Assembly (NCBI GenBank): GCA_947095535.1
Contig: OX352772.1
Location: 183,514,240 to 183,578,239, forward strand
Direction of reading: 5' to 3'
Source: Poecilobothrus nobilitatus
Taxonomy: Eukaryota; Arthropoda; Insecta; Diptera; Dolichopodidae
DNA: 64,000 nucleotides
Notes under the pieces: generated by a model
Database searches by the model: none
What the model was told of the DNA's origin: nothing
What the model saw: the letters and a program-made list of their open reading frames with translations, nothing else
Made by a program: the position numbers and the translations under genes
Part shown: positions 44,270 through 56,218 of the stretch, in pieces
Layout: each line of letters starts with the position of its first letter
Numbering within the stretch: the stretch's first letter is position 1

Positions 44270-46730
44270 AGATGTTTGTGATTATGTATCTCAAATTAAT
44301 TTTCAAAACAAAGATTCACTCAAAATACTTTATTTAAATATCAGAAGTTTAAAGAATAAAATAGAAGAAATATCACTTATTTTAGAAAGCTTGAAAACAA
44401 TTGTGCACTTAATTGTATTAACTGAAACTTGGTTGGCTGAGGATGATACTAGTTTAGTTAATTTAGTTAATTATAATAATGTATTTGCAGAACAACTCGA
44501 ACACTACAATATTATTAATATAATTGTTAAATTTAATAAACATGAAATACTTGACTCTGCTATATATAGACCACCTGAAATAAATTGGGAAAATATAAAT
44601 AAATTTAATAAAATATTGGAAGATAATTTAGTAAATACTTCTCAATATGAAACGTACATATTTGGTGACTTTAATTATAATATTAATAGTGTTACTCCAG
44701 ATGTTGAGTTTTACAAAACCATTGTAGAAAGTAATGGATTCTCTTCTGCGACAATACCATCACCAGACCAATAAGTAAAACCTGTTTAGATCATATTATT
44801 ACTAACAATACAAAAATTAATATTAATATTACTCACCTAAATACTGATATTTCAGATCATCAAATTTTAATGAATGAAATAAACAATTACAATCTGAAAC
44901 AGAAATTGGTTGATATGACAATAAATGTCAAACAAACAGATGTTAATAAACTAAAACAAAAGTTAAGACAAGGTCCAATAGTATTTACGTCAAATGATGT
45001 GAATGATAAATATAATCAATTAAAAGAAAGTTTACAATTACATATTAGGGATGCCACATATAGTAAAACAATAAAGAGAACACAAAAAGAAGTACCACCT
45101 TGGTTTGGTTTTGAATGTAAGAGAGCAAATAATATAAAAAACTATTGGCATAGAAAATATATAAAAAATTATGATAATGAGTATATTAAACAAGAGTTTA
45201 AGTTTTGGCGTAATAATTACACTACTATTAAACGTAAGAAACAAAGAAAGTACGATCAAAATATTTTTCAGAAATCTGAAGAAATTCCCATGACAGCTTG
45301 GAAACATATAAAAAATATAACAAATGTTAAACCTAAATACCAAAATGAATTTTTCCATGAACAGAATGCGAATCATAAAAATAAATTAACCAAACTTAAT
45401 GAATATAATAAATATTATGCCAATATTGGAAAGAATTTAGCGGAAAAATTTAATATGATAATATACTTACCAAAAATAAGAACAACGTCAAAATTCAAAT
45501 TTCAGTATATATCTGTAAGTCAAACTAAAAAATTAATAAATAATTTAACCAATAGTTCTTCAACTGGTTTTGATGGAATTCAAACGAAAATTATTAAGAA
45601 TTGCCAAGATGAATTATTATCAAATATAAAAAATTTAATTAACACGTCATTAAGTTGTGGAGAAGTACCAGAGGGTCTAAAAATAAGCAAAGTAGTTCCG
45701 ATTTACAAAGGCGAGGGTGATAAAAATGAAGTATGTAACTACAGGCCTATATCAATATCTACTATATTAGTTAAACTAATTGAAACATATATAAATGATC
45801 AACTGAGTTCTTACTTAAACAAAAAAAAGCTAATGGATAGACAACAATATGGATTTAGAAGTTGCTCCAACACGAATGCTGCATTGTTTGATCTGATAAC
45901 TGAAATACAACAAGGTGTTAGCAAAAAGCAGAAAGTGGCAGTAGTTTTTTTTTGATTTGGCCATAGCGTTTGACTCAGTGGATAGAAAAATACTACTACG
46001 CGTAATATTTGAATGCGAAGTATATGAGAAAAAGTATAAGTGGTTTAAGAACTATTTATCTGGGAGAAAATAATATGCCGAATGTGAACAGCACAGAAGT
46101 AATATTGAAGATGTAGAATTTGGAGTTATTCAAGGTAGCTTTTTGGGTCCTACGCTATTCGCATGTTACATTAGCAGTATTACTCAACTTCGGATTAAAG
46201 GCAAAGCTTTTATTTATGCAGATGACATAGTGATTGTATTTAGAAATAATAATTACACTGGGCTGGAAAAACTAATAAATGAAGATCTAAAAATAGTTAG
46301 TAAATGGATGGAGTTTCATAAGCTCACGGTGAATAAGAAAAAAACGAAATACATGATAATTAAAAAACAACCATCATCAGTAAAAATAAATATTTTTTAC
46401 AGTGATATTGAGATAGAAGAAGTTACAATATTCAAATACTTAGAAATATTCATTGATGCCCAATTACATTGGAACTACCAATCGAATGTAATTGCCAAAA
46501 AAACGACACGTATTGCAGGAGTTTTCAAGTTAGCGCAAAAAAGAGTACCATATAAATATATATAATTCAAAATTGTGAAATACATAATTACAATACTAGA
46601 ACATCTAATCGTATACATTCACACAAGTCAGAAACTTTTAATATAGCAATTAAGATTAATAATGAATTACCATTAGAGTTAAAGATTAGGAATGAAAAAA
46701 AATTAAGACTAGAATAAAAAAACATTTTTT
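44270..46730 (+). pseudogene. LINE ORF2 (endonuclease plus reverse transcriptase), few lesions
   Basis: Endonuclease: SLKILYLNIRSLKNKIEEIS (44320), LTETWLAEDD, AIYRPPEINW and FGDFNYNINSV (44670); part of the middle is missing and a frameshift occurs at 44770. The frame is then open from 44870 to 45955: DISDHQIL, the linker, SSTGFDGIQTKII, NYRPISIS and QQYGFRSCSNTNAA. At 45945-45953 a run of nine T shifts the frame exactly before FDLAIAFDSVDRK; one T fewer would restore it. A TAA lies at 46071. Then IQGSFLGPTLF (46130), FIYADDIVIV (46210, catalytic box intact) and the C-terminal HNYNTRTSNRIHSHKSETF (46590) follow. The reverse transcriptase would copy LINE RNA. Sequencing error at the T run is possible. 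Confidence 0.85.
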
Positions 46731-47379
46731 TTTTATCTTTCTAACTTTTTAATAACATACAAAATGTATATGTAGCTTAATATAGTGTTCTGTTATCTGC
46801 AAATCTGTTATCTTAGTATATTTTTGTTTTCAATTTCTATGATTTTTTTATTTCATTATTTTATTATTTTTTAATTTTTTTTATTTTTGATATTTCAATG
46901 TATTTTTGTGAATTAATAGAGTAATATATTCAACAATTAGCTATACTATATAAAATTATTTTATGAATTATGATAAACCACTATTTCAACTAGTTATTGT
47001 TATGTATACTTGTTATAATATATGTCCAGTTCTTTTCAAACCATTAACAGGTTAAGTAACATGTCATTGTAAAACGCGCATTTTTATTTTAATTTTTTAA
47101 ATTCGTTTAATTTTTTTACTTTATGAACAATAATATAATCAAAAACAAAAGATTTTAACTTTACATATTTTTACCATAAAATAAAAGTGCTGACTTATAA
47201 AATTAAAAATTTTTTTTTTTTGTTTAAATATTTTTAATAATTACTTAAATTAGGTCACTTAAGTTTGTTTACTTTTGCTTTAATTTTAACTTGAATTCTT
47301 AAAAAACTGACTTATATTATTAAAATTAATTTTGTTTTGCTGTTAAATTTTTATGTACATATTACTGTTACTAATTAAA
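46731..47379. other. AT-rich spacer between two LINEs
   Basis: No gene. T-rich tracts near 46720-46910 may be the 3' end of the upstream LINE; 47200-47379 is probably leader of the next one. Confidence 0.5.
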
Positions 47380-49252
47380 ATGAATCAAAATAAATGCAGT
47401 GCCGAACTCTGTACTATTACAGATTCCAAAACAGATGTTATCGCATGCAATGGCATCTTTAACAGAAAGTTCCATCGGGTTTGCATTAATGCCCCCAGGG
47501 GCTGGCAAACATGTAACACATTTATTTCGCATCATTTTGTTTGCGAAAGTTGCTTAGATTTAAACCAGCCTATTCATATTCTTAAAGACGAGTTGATGGT
47601 TTACTTAAATGATATAAAAAGCGAATGCCAAGGTTGCACGGCCAAAGCAGTGGATGCTCTAAAAAGTAATTCGGTATGCTTTAACAATATGGCCAAAAGC
47701 TACGATAGCTTTAACCAGGCATTATACAGATTTCTTTCTGACCGAAAAAAATATTTAAAGATATTATGAAGGACGATTTAAATCGCATGAACTTATCCCT
47801 TCATGCTATGGGTTCGGAGAAACAATTACCTAATCATAGCCAGAAGGAAACTCAATGCGATGTGAGTGAGTTAATTAAACAACAGTTTGATAAATTAAAT
47901 AAACCATCCATAGTTTATAAAGACGTATTTATCCAAACTTACAATATCACACCTAGCACAAAGACAAAGAGCAAAAAAAATAAAGCAAAACCTCGAGTTC
48001 AGGCTACAATAGTCCCAGTGGCTACAAAAAAGCCTTCTTTTTCTCTTTGCATTTCAAGGTTAAATTGCAAAACTACAGAAAAAAGCCTTGAGTGCTATAT
48101 TAAACAAAAATTTAAATGTGATATTGAAATATGTAAAAAGATAACTCCCGAAAACATCCGAAATCCGAAATACTTGTCCTTTAAGTTGCACGTTCTTGAA
48201 AACATGAAGGTGAAAAATCTTAAATTTTGGAATAAGGGGACCACAATTACAAAATTCCGGGATATTAGAGGTAAAGATGCGAAAAGCAAATTAGATAATA
48301 AGTTAAATATTAATGATAATAGTAATAAAAAAAATAATATTATAAGTAATAAAATTAATAAAAATAAAAGTAGAACTAATAATAATAATAAAAATAGGAA
48401 TAATAATAATAATAATAAAAATATTTCTCGTAATAATATAAAAATAATATCTAAAAATAATAAGATTGTTTCTGATAATAGTAATTCTAATTCTAGCATT
48501 AACGTTAATAATTTAACTGTTCATCCTAATAATAGTTGAACTGTTGACAAGTCATTAAACTCTAGCGCAACATACACAAATAATTCCTTAATCATAGTAA
48601 ACACTAACTCAGACACTTACACTACTTCAAACACAAATCAGAACAACAAATCTCATAACCACAATACTATTCAGAACAGTAATAACAATATAAACGCTTT
48701 TAATACTGCATCACTAACTAAAGATCCTGAAATTACCAATTCCAATTGTGTTTCTATAACTGAACCTCCTCCTTCTTCCTCAACTAAATCAAATGTTCTT
48801 TCTACTTCTAAATTCATAAACTTTGTTCAAGGTGAAACTCTTCAACCTTCAATTAATAACCCGCAAGAATATTTACAACCCATAACAAGAATGACACAAC
48901 AATCTGTTGCCAACAACGACTGTCAGTCGCTGTTTCTAGGCTGAAAAAAGATGATAAAGTCTATAACATGGTCAGATTATATTTGTCATACTTCTTTGAT
49001 GATAAATATAATACTGTGTTGGAAGGTAAGACCAGAACAAGTATAAAAGTTTTAATTGATAACGAAGGTTTACCAACCGAATACAAAGAATTATATAAAT
49101 TACATATAAAATTTCACGAAACTAAAGGTATATCTTCCAAAGATGTCTCAGACGACTTAAAGGCATACCGCAGTCATTATAATAGTAATTATTACAATCA
49201 CTTACAAGTTTCGAATGATAATTATAATAAATTTTTTCGTGCCAATAAATAA
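47380..49252 (+). pseudogene. LINE ORF1 (PHD-like, RRM-like, Asn-rich), best-preserved copy
   Basis: ATG at 47380 gives MNQNKCSAELCTITDSKTDV and a complete PHD-like finger (C..C, ACN, FHRVC, FVCESC). The frame breaks at 47766-47769 beside a run of seven A and resumes at once (ATGA overlap). The second stretch includes basic linker sequence and an RRM-like segment (FSLCISRLNCKTTEKSL ... ITPENIRNPKYLSFKLHV ... LKFWNKGTTITKF, 48050-48260) and an Asn/Lys-rich tract (48290-48535). After TGA at 48540 the frame continues with KFINFVQGETLQP (48820), TQQSV, then shifts to DDLKAYRSHYNSNYYNHL and NYNKFFRANK (49252). The ORF has one stop and two frameshifts. Confidence 0.8.
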
Positions 49253-49314
49253 TTTAAATAAGATCTCTACATCTTTGATAGATTCTTCAATTTTGATAAG
49301 TTTATCAATATATT

Positions 49315-52104
49315 ATAAAAATGTCTGAGGTCTTAGAACAAAAACAAGTCAAGTCTTACTTAATTCAATAAGTTTAAATTTTTACGTAATTACATTAACG
49401 GAAACTTATCTAAATTCTTCTGTTAACAATCTTGAGCTTTTCGATAGCTCATATTCTGTTTTTAGAAAAGATAGATATGCTGAACCTAATGTATCTAATA
49501 GCTACATTCCTAAAGGGGGATTGCCGTCAAAAACTATTTTAATGCAAATGAAATTCCTATTTCTAACGCAGACGGTCTTGAAATAATAGATGTGAATATA
49601 AAATTTTCAAACAAAAATGTAAATATTGTTAACATATACATTCCACCTTCTTCGAATTTAAATATTTATATTACTCTTTTAAATGTAATAGATTCGATTT
49701 GCTGTAATTCAGGTCCTAATGATGAGTTAATTTTATGTGAGGAATCTTTTTTGATTCCGGGTTTTTGGGTGAGTGAAACTGATTCGCAATTTATTGATGG
49801 ATTAAATACCAACAATTTACAACAGGTTTCCCACCATCGTAATTTTAAAGATAAGCAATTGGATTTAATATTTACCTCTGATTGGTATAATATCACTTTG
49901 TGTGACTCGGTGTTATCACTTGTTGCGTTAGACCCTTATCACCCTTCAATAAGTTTTACCTATCGTTTAACTAATTCCGTAAATCTTGAAGCAGCATATT
50001 CTTATAGTTTTAATTTCAATAAAACCAACTTTCCCGGACTAATAAATTTCTTAAATACATATGACTTCACGTCTTTATTTAATAATATAGACCTAAATCA
50101 AATGACAATTAGGTTTTATGAAATTATGTTCGAAGGTTTTACTCAATTCGTTCCTATTTCAAAAAAAAGATCTTCTCAATCTGGCCTACCATGGTTCACA
50201 AAGGAGCTTAGATCTCTCAGAAATAAGAAAAACAAAGCCTGGCGTAAATATCTCAAATCAAAAGATATTAATGACTATAACAATTTTGTCATATTTTTTG
50301 ATAATTTTAAAACGTCATACGATATTCTTTACAATAATTATATTAACCAAATGGCAAGTAAACTAAAATCTGATCCGAAAAAATTTTGAAAATTCATAAA
50401 TTCTAAACGTAATTGTGATGATTACCCTACATTTATGAATTTCAATTCTCTTTCAAGTAATGATCCTTTAGTTATTTTGAAGTATTTTCGTGAGTTTTTC
50501 AGCACTTCATATAGTGATTCTTCCTTTTCGCCAAATGAAAATTATTTCTCCTTTATGGACAGTTGTCAAAAAACGTCTCTTAATGACATAAATATAAATG
50601 AAGAGATAGTTTCCAAATATTTAAATAAACTCGGTGATAATACTTTTCCCGGCCCTGATGGTATACCGGAAATAATTCTGAGCAAGTGTTCTAACATTCT
50701 CACTACGCCTTTAAAATTACTCTTCAAAAACTCATTAAATTCCGGATTTTTTCCTTCTTTTTGGAAAATGTCTTATATCAGACCAATTCACTAAAAGAAT
50801 GCTAAAAATGAAATTACTAACTATCGTCCCATAGCCAAATTATCTTCTATTCCAAAATTATTTGAACTAATTATAACGGATTCAATTTATAATCACTGTT
50901 CTAATCTTTTAATTGATAACCAACATGGTTTTGTAAAACAAAAATCTACTGTGACAAACCTAGTTGAAACAACGTCCCTCCTCCTCAATAAGAGGAGAAA
51001 GGTTTTCAAACAGATGTTGTTTATACTGATTTTAGTAAAGCATTTGATCTATTGCCACATAGTATTATATTACTAAAACTAAAAAAATATGGCTTCCCAG
51101 AGTTTTTCCTAAAGTGGATATATTATTTTATTGTGTGATCGCTCTTATAGTGTTATATTCAAAAATATGATTTCAGAACCATTCGTGGCAAATTCCGGTG
51201 TTCCACAAGGTGGCTACCTTGGTCCTTTACTTTTTATTTTATCTGTAAATGATGTTACTTCTATCATTTCTAATTGTGAGCTTCAAGTTTACGCTGATGA
51301 AATGAAAATCTTTAAAAAGATGACATCTAATAAGGACGCCGTCATTATGCAGAATGACCTTCAAAATTTTAACAATTGGTGCGTTAATAATTGTCTACTA
51401 CTTAATCTAAATAATTGTTATCTTATACACGTCGTTCTAGTCCTATTTATTTCAACTATAACTTATATGGTATTAGTTTACCTAAAGTTACTCCAATAAA
51501 AGACTTAGGTGTGTATTTTGATTCCCAACTTAGCTTTAAAATTTATTATAATAATATTATAAATAAAACTAATTCATTATTGGGGTTTGTTAAACGTTCT
51601 TCTAAGGAATTTTCAGATCCCTATGTTCTTAAATCGTTGTACACTTGTCTTGTAAGACCGAACCTGGAATATGCTAGTCAGGTTTGGTCTCCATTTTACA
51701 TGGTACACATTGATAGGATCGAGGCAGTAGAGAAAAACTTTCTTCGATTTGCCTTACGCCACTTGCCATGGTCAAATCCTATTATTTTGCCAGCACATGA
51801 ACAAAGGCTAAAGTTAATTGATTTGTGTACTTTAAGTTTTAGACGTAAGGTTTCTGATGGTATTTTCATTACAGAGATTGTCAAGGGTTATGGTAAATCT
51901 ACTTTAATTTCTAGTAAAATTAATATTAGAAATCTTCAACGCCTTCGCTCTTGCAATTTGTTTAAAACCTATAATCATAGGACTAATTATGGCAAATTTG
52001 AACCTATTAATAGGATGCTTATTATAGGTAACAAACATAAACTTAACATTGACTTTACACTTTCAAAACATTCCCAAAAACAAAAATTATACAATCGCTA
52101 TTAA
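49315..52104 (+). pseudogene. LINE ORF2, with endonuclease-motif deletion and mutated RT box
   Basis: Starts near GLRTKTSQVLLNSISLNFYV with LTETYLNSS. The frame shifts near 49560. At 49739 fourteen codons including the GDFN catalytic motif are missing compared with the duplicate at 53088-53129. Open pieces continue: DLIFTSDWYNITLC, LPWFTKELRSLRNKKNKAW, a TGA at 50388, GPDGIPEIILSKC (50655), TAA after YIRPIH, NYRPIAKLSSIPKLFE, GFVKQKSTVTNL, GVPQGGYLGPLLF (51200). The catalytic box reads YADE instead of YADD (51290-51301). The C-terminal third is open to 52104. It is non-functional in both enzymatic domains. Confidence 0.85.
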
Positions 52105-52335
52105 TATTAAGATTTTTTTTTTGTTTTTATTTCTTGTTGCACTGTAAAGTATGTATCTATGTATTGATTTTTAATTTTAATCTTAGTTCTAAGTTTATTT
52201 ATACTTAACAATTATGTAATTTTTATTATAACTTTTATTGTATTTAACAATTTATTATTGTTTACTAGTTATTATATATATTATAAATTTTATGTAAACT
52301 GTTTGTGCTAAGCAGTATAAATAAATAAAAATAAG

Positions 52336-52484
52336 TTATGTTTATACTTATATTATTGATATATTTTTGTTTACAACTTTTGTCTATATAAAAAAAAAAA
52401 AAAAACATGTATATACTCTGTATGAGCTGTAAGCTCTTTTAGAGAAATGAATTAAATAAATAAATAAAATAAATAAAAAATACC
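52336..52484. other. Short A-tailed segment between LINE and MULE
   Basis: Contains a run of A (52391-52405), a GAGCTGTAAGCTC hairpin (52422-52434) and AATTAAATAAATAAATAAAAT, so it looks like the 3' stub of a retroelement. Confidence 0.35.
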
Positions 52485-52739
52485 TTTAAAAACAAAATCG
52501 AAATTTTAAAAGAGTTTGGTATATCACGTTTTGAAAGTAAAAAAAAATTTTACCACCATACAATTATTGAAGATAATTTTGCGTATTCCGTATTTATGTC
52601 ACCAACAATAAATAGAATAATAGACGGTTGGGAAGATTCTCAACCACGCAATTATTTAATGGATGGTACTTTTTCTATTACACCATCAGGAAATATTTTT
52701 AAACATATTATTAATTTACATATTGCTCATTCTGATTAT
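52485..52739 (+). pseudogene. MULE-type transposase, exon 1
   Basis: Open frame NKIEILKEFGISRFES ... FMSPTINRIIDGWED ... NYLMDGTFSITPSGNIFKH then HIAHSDY, the catalytic-region start (YMDGTF, first acidic residue) of insect MULE transposases. It ends at a textbook donor, TAT followed by GTAAGT (52740). The N-terminal part, commonly with a FLYWCH-type zinc finger, has been replaced upstream by the LINE tail. The gene continues at 54942 after an intron now occupied by a LINE duplicate. Confidence 0.75.
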
Positions 52740-52827
52740 GTAAGTATAATTATTATAATAATTATTATTGTTGTTGTGAATATTTATTATAAATCTTAAT
52801 ATTTCAAAAAAAAAAAATAGAAAAAAG

Positions 52828-52911
52828 ATCCTGCGCCAGTGACCACGCCCGTGTCCCTGGCGCGCACCTATTATTAATTAAGTATTAAAATTTAATTAAT
52901 AATTCGAGTAT
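52828..52911. other. GC-rich patch and perfect 12-bp stem hairpin
   Basis: GATCCTGCGCCAGTGACCAC (52828 onward) is much richer in GC than its neighbours. ATTATTAATTAA (52870-52881) and TTAATTAATAAT (52892-52903) form a perfect inverted repeat with a 10-base loop right before the duplicated LINE sequence. Confidence 0.6.
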
Positions 52912-54898
52912 AACGCAGACGGTCTTGAAATAATAGATGTGAATATAAAATTTTCAAACAAAAATGTAAATATTGTTAACATATACATTCCACCTTCTTC
53001 GAATTTAAATATTTATATTACTCTTTTAAATGTAATAGATTCGATTTGCTGTAATTCAGGTCCTAATGATGAGTTAATTTTATGTGGAGATTTTAATCTC
53101 GCTCATATAACATGGATTAATCATGACGAAGAATCTTTTTTGATTCCAGGTTTTTGGGTGAGTGAAACTGATTCGCAATTTATTGATGGATTAAATACCA
53201 ACAATTTACAACAGGTTTCCCACCATCGTAATTTTAAAGATAAGCAACTGGATTTAATATTTACCTCTGATTGGTATAATATCACTTTCTGTGACTCGGT
53301 GTTATCACTTGTTGCGTTAGACCCTTATCACCCTTCAATAAGTTTTACCTATCGTTTAACTAATTCCGTAAATCTTGAAGCAGCATATTCTTATAGTTTT
53401 AATTTCAATAAAACCAACTTTCCCGGACTAATAAATTTCTTCAATACATATGACTTCACGTCTTTATTTAATAATATAGACCTAAATCAAATGACAATTA
53501 GGTTTTATGAAATTATGTTCGAAGGTTTTACTCAATTCGTTCCTATTTCAAAATAAAGATCTTCCCAATCTACTCCACCATGGTTCACAAAGGAGCTTAG
53601 ATCTCTCAGAAATAAGAAAAACAAAGCCTGGCGTAAATATCTCAAATCAAAAGATATTAATGACTATAACAATTTTGTCATATTTTTTGATAATTTTAAA
53701 ACGTCATACGATATTCTTTACAATAATTATATTAACCAAATGGCAAGTAAACTAAAATCTGATCCGAAAAAATTTTGAAAATTCATAAATTCTAAACGTA
53801 ATTGTGATGATTACCCTACATTTATGAATTTCAATTCTCTTTCAAGTAATGATCCTTTAGTTATTTTGAAGTATTTTCGTGAGATTTTCAGCACTTCATA
53901 TAGTGATTCTTCCTTTTCGCCAAATGAAAATTATTTCTCCTTTATGGACAGTTGTCAAAAAACGTCTCTTAATGACATAAATATAAATGAAGAGATAGTT
54001 TCCAAATATTTAAATAAACTCGGTGATAATACTTTTCCCGGCCCTGATGGTATACCGGAAATAATTCTGAGCAAGTGTTCTAACATTCTCACTACGCCTT
54101 TAAAATTACTCTTCAAAAACTCATTAAATTCCGGATTTTTTCCTCCTTTTTGGAAAATGTCTTATATCAGACCAATTCACTAAAAGAATGCTAAAAATGA
54201 AATTACTAACTATCGTCCCATAGCCAAATTATCTTCTATTCCAAAATTATTTGAACTAATTATAACGGATTCAATTTATAATCACTGTCCTAATCTTTTA
54301 ATTGATAACCAACATGGTTTTGTAAAACAAAAATCTACTGTGACAAACCTAGTTGAAACAACGTCCCTCCTCCTCAATAAGAGGAGAAAGGTTTTCAAAC
54401 AGATGTTGTTTATACTGATTTTAGTAAAGCATTTGATCTATTGCCACATAGTATTATATTACTAAAACTAAAAAAATATGGCTTCCCAGAGTTTTTCCTA
54501 AAGTGGATATATTATTTTATTGTGTGATCGCTCTTATAGTGTTAAATTCAAAAATATGATTTCAGAACCATTCGTGGCAAATTCCGGTGTTCCACAAGTA
54601 AAATGATGTTACTGTAAATGATGTTACTTCTATCATTTCTAATTGTGAGCTTCAAGTTTACGCTGATGATATGAAAATCTTTAAAAAGATGACATCTAAT
54701 AAGGACGCCGTCCTTATGCAGAATGACCTTCAAAGTTTTAACAATTGGTGCGTTAATAATTGTCTACTACTTAATCTAAATAAATGCGCATTGTTATCTT
54801 CTACACGTCGTTCTAGTCCTATTTATTTCAACTATAACTTATATGGTATTAGTTTACCTAAAGTTACTTCAATAAAAGACTTAGGTGTGTATTTTGAT
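52912..54898 (+). pseudogene. Duplicate of LINE ORF2 segment 49565-51525
   Basis: Starts in mid-endonuclease and ends in mid reverse transcriptase, without a tail, and shares with the first copy the TGA after KKF and the TAA after YIRPIH. It is therefore a DNA-level duplication of a dead ORF2, not a new retrotransposition. Unlike the first copy it retains GDFNLAHITWINHD (53088-53129) and YADD (54658-54669), but it has lost the segment encoding GGYLGPLLF (near 54598). Confidence 0.9.
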
Positions 54899-54941
54899 TT
54901 CAGCAGAGTAATATATATTATATTTCTATTATTATTTTTAG

Positions 54942-55392
54942 ATATTACCATTTATATACATATTAATGTAAGCAAAAACTGAAGCAATTTATTTGCATTC
55001 ATTACAATTTATTAAGACAAACTTATTTGATTTGAAACCAACATAAGTTCAAACTTATTTTGAATCAGGATTAATAAAAGCAATATAAGCTGTATATCCA
55101 GAAATCAAAATGAAACCATGTTGGTTTCATTATACCCAAGCAGTAAGACGTAACGCGAATAAGATTGGAAATTTAAGGAAATATTTAAATAGTAATATTG
55201 AGGCTAAAAGACATTTTCAAAAATTTTTGGTTTTACCATTATTAAAACCCACAGATATAACTGCTGCATATGAAATTTTAAAGGAAAAAGCGTTAAGCTC
55301 AAAATTCGCAATTCATGAGGATGCTGTAAGTTTTTTCCAACCATTTATTATTTATTTCGAACGACAATGGATTTCAAAAATTAACATTTACC
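54942..55392 (+). pseudogene. MULE-type transposase, exon 2
   Basis: Preceded by a pyrimidine-rich acceptor (TATTTTTAG at 54933-54941). In one frame it reads ILPFIYILM, stop, AKTEAIYLHSLQFIKTNLF, a stop, VQTYFESGLIKAI, stop, AVYPEIKMKPCWFHYTQAV and later LLKPTDITAAYEILKEKAL and FIIYFERQW, the conserved middle and late region of insect MULE transposases (FExG acidic position, CWFHxxQAV). Three in-frame stops show decay. The downstream exon edge is placed at GTAGAA (55393) only tentatively. Confidence 0.8.
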
Positions 55393-55445
55393 GTAGAATA
55401 ATATTTAGAACTTTTGTAATATATATATATATATTTTAATTATAG

Positions 55446-56060
55446 ATTGGAGTAGAAAATATGACAGTTTACAAACTCAGTAGTAGAACCACAAGTGTAG
55501 TTGAGGGTTATAATAGTAAACTAGCTTCAAAATTGGCGAAAAATGGAAATTTTTAAAAATTTTTGAATATAATATTAGACCAAGATTATACTAAATCATC
55601 CGATTTAATAAAATCTGTTAATAGTTAAGTATTTCTGTATCAGCAACGAAGAAAAAACTATCGTGATGAATCTATCGAGAAGATTGTAAAAAAAATAGAT
55701 AATAATATAATATCATTAAATGATGGTTTACAACAATTAACTTGTTACAAAAATTTAATAACATCTGATGATAATACTACAGCAGAAGAAGTCTCAAATA
55801 CAAGTAATGATATAGAAGATGATGATGATAATGTTAGCGGCGATCAAAATAATAGACATGTAAATAAGCTTGAAGATAATTTAATATACGAAATCTGTAC
55901 CGAAAAGAGAAGATCAATTTTATTAATACCATGCAATCATTATAAATTATGCTTTGATTGTTTTGAAAAAATAAAAAAAACTTATGTTGAACGTAATTAT
56001 CCAATATTGTGTCCAATATGCAGGCAGATTGTAGAAAAATCCACTAAAATATATTTATAG
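55446..56060 (+). pseudogene. MULE-type transposase, exon 3, with C-terminal RING-like finger
   Basis: Follows TTTTAATTATAG. It reads IGVENMTVYKLSSRTTSVVE then GYNSKLASKL, typical of the MULE C-terminal region. After two stops (near 55554 and 55626) an acidic linker (NDIEDDDDNVSGD) leads to a RING-like domain at about 55890-56035: EICTEK, LLIPCNHYKLC, FDCFEK, ILCPICRQ, stop at 56058-56060. Seven of eight C3HC4 ligands are present; the first Cys position is Tyr (IYEIC). RING domains usually recruit ubiquitin-conjugating enzymes. The same frame connects transposase and RING without a start codon between them, so this looks like one fused protein rather than two genes. Confidence 0.7.
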
Positions 56061-56218
56061 TAAATAGATTGAATTGCTTTTTATGTTTGCTCTTTAAGTT
56101 TGTTATTTATAATTTTGAAAGCGAGAATATAACGTCACGTTTACAAATTTTTTCAAAGCTTAAATATTTCCTAGAGTAAATTAAATTGTTTATTAGAATA
56201 TATTTTTTTAACTAAAGG

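Larger units (their letters stand above)
42640..46730 (+). mobile_element. LINE with FP-like ORF1 and CR1/Jockey-group ORF2
   Basis: ORF1 (42658-44227) and ORF2 (about 44270-46730) are in the standard order. It has the fewest lesions of the two-ORF elements in the window, with an inserted repeat block in ORF1 and single-base problems in ORF2. Confidence 0.8.
47380..52335 (+). mobile_element. Full-length LINE with ORF1, ORF2 and 3' tail, decayed
   Basis: ORF1 47380-49252, ORF2 about 49315-52104, 3' untranslated region ending GTGCTAAGCAGTATAAATAAATAAAAATAAG at about 52304-52335, a tail like those of the LINEs at 3949 and 36066. The second A-rich tail at 52440-52482 belongs to something else, perhaps a short retro-fragment. 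Confidence 0.8.
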
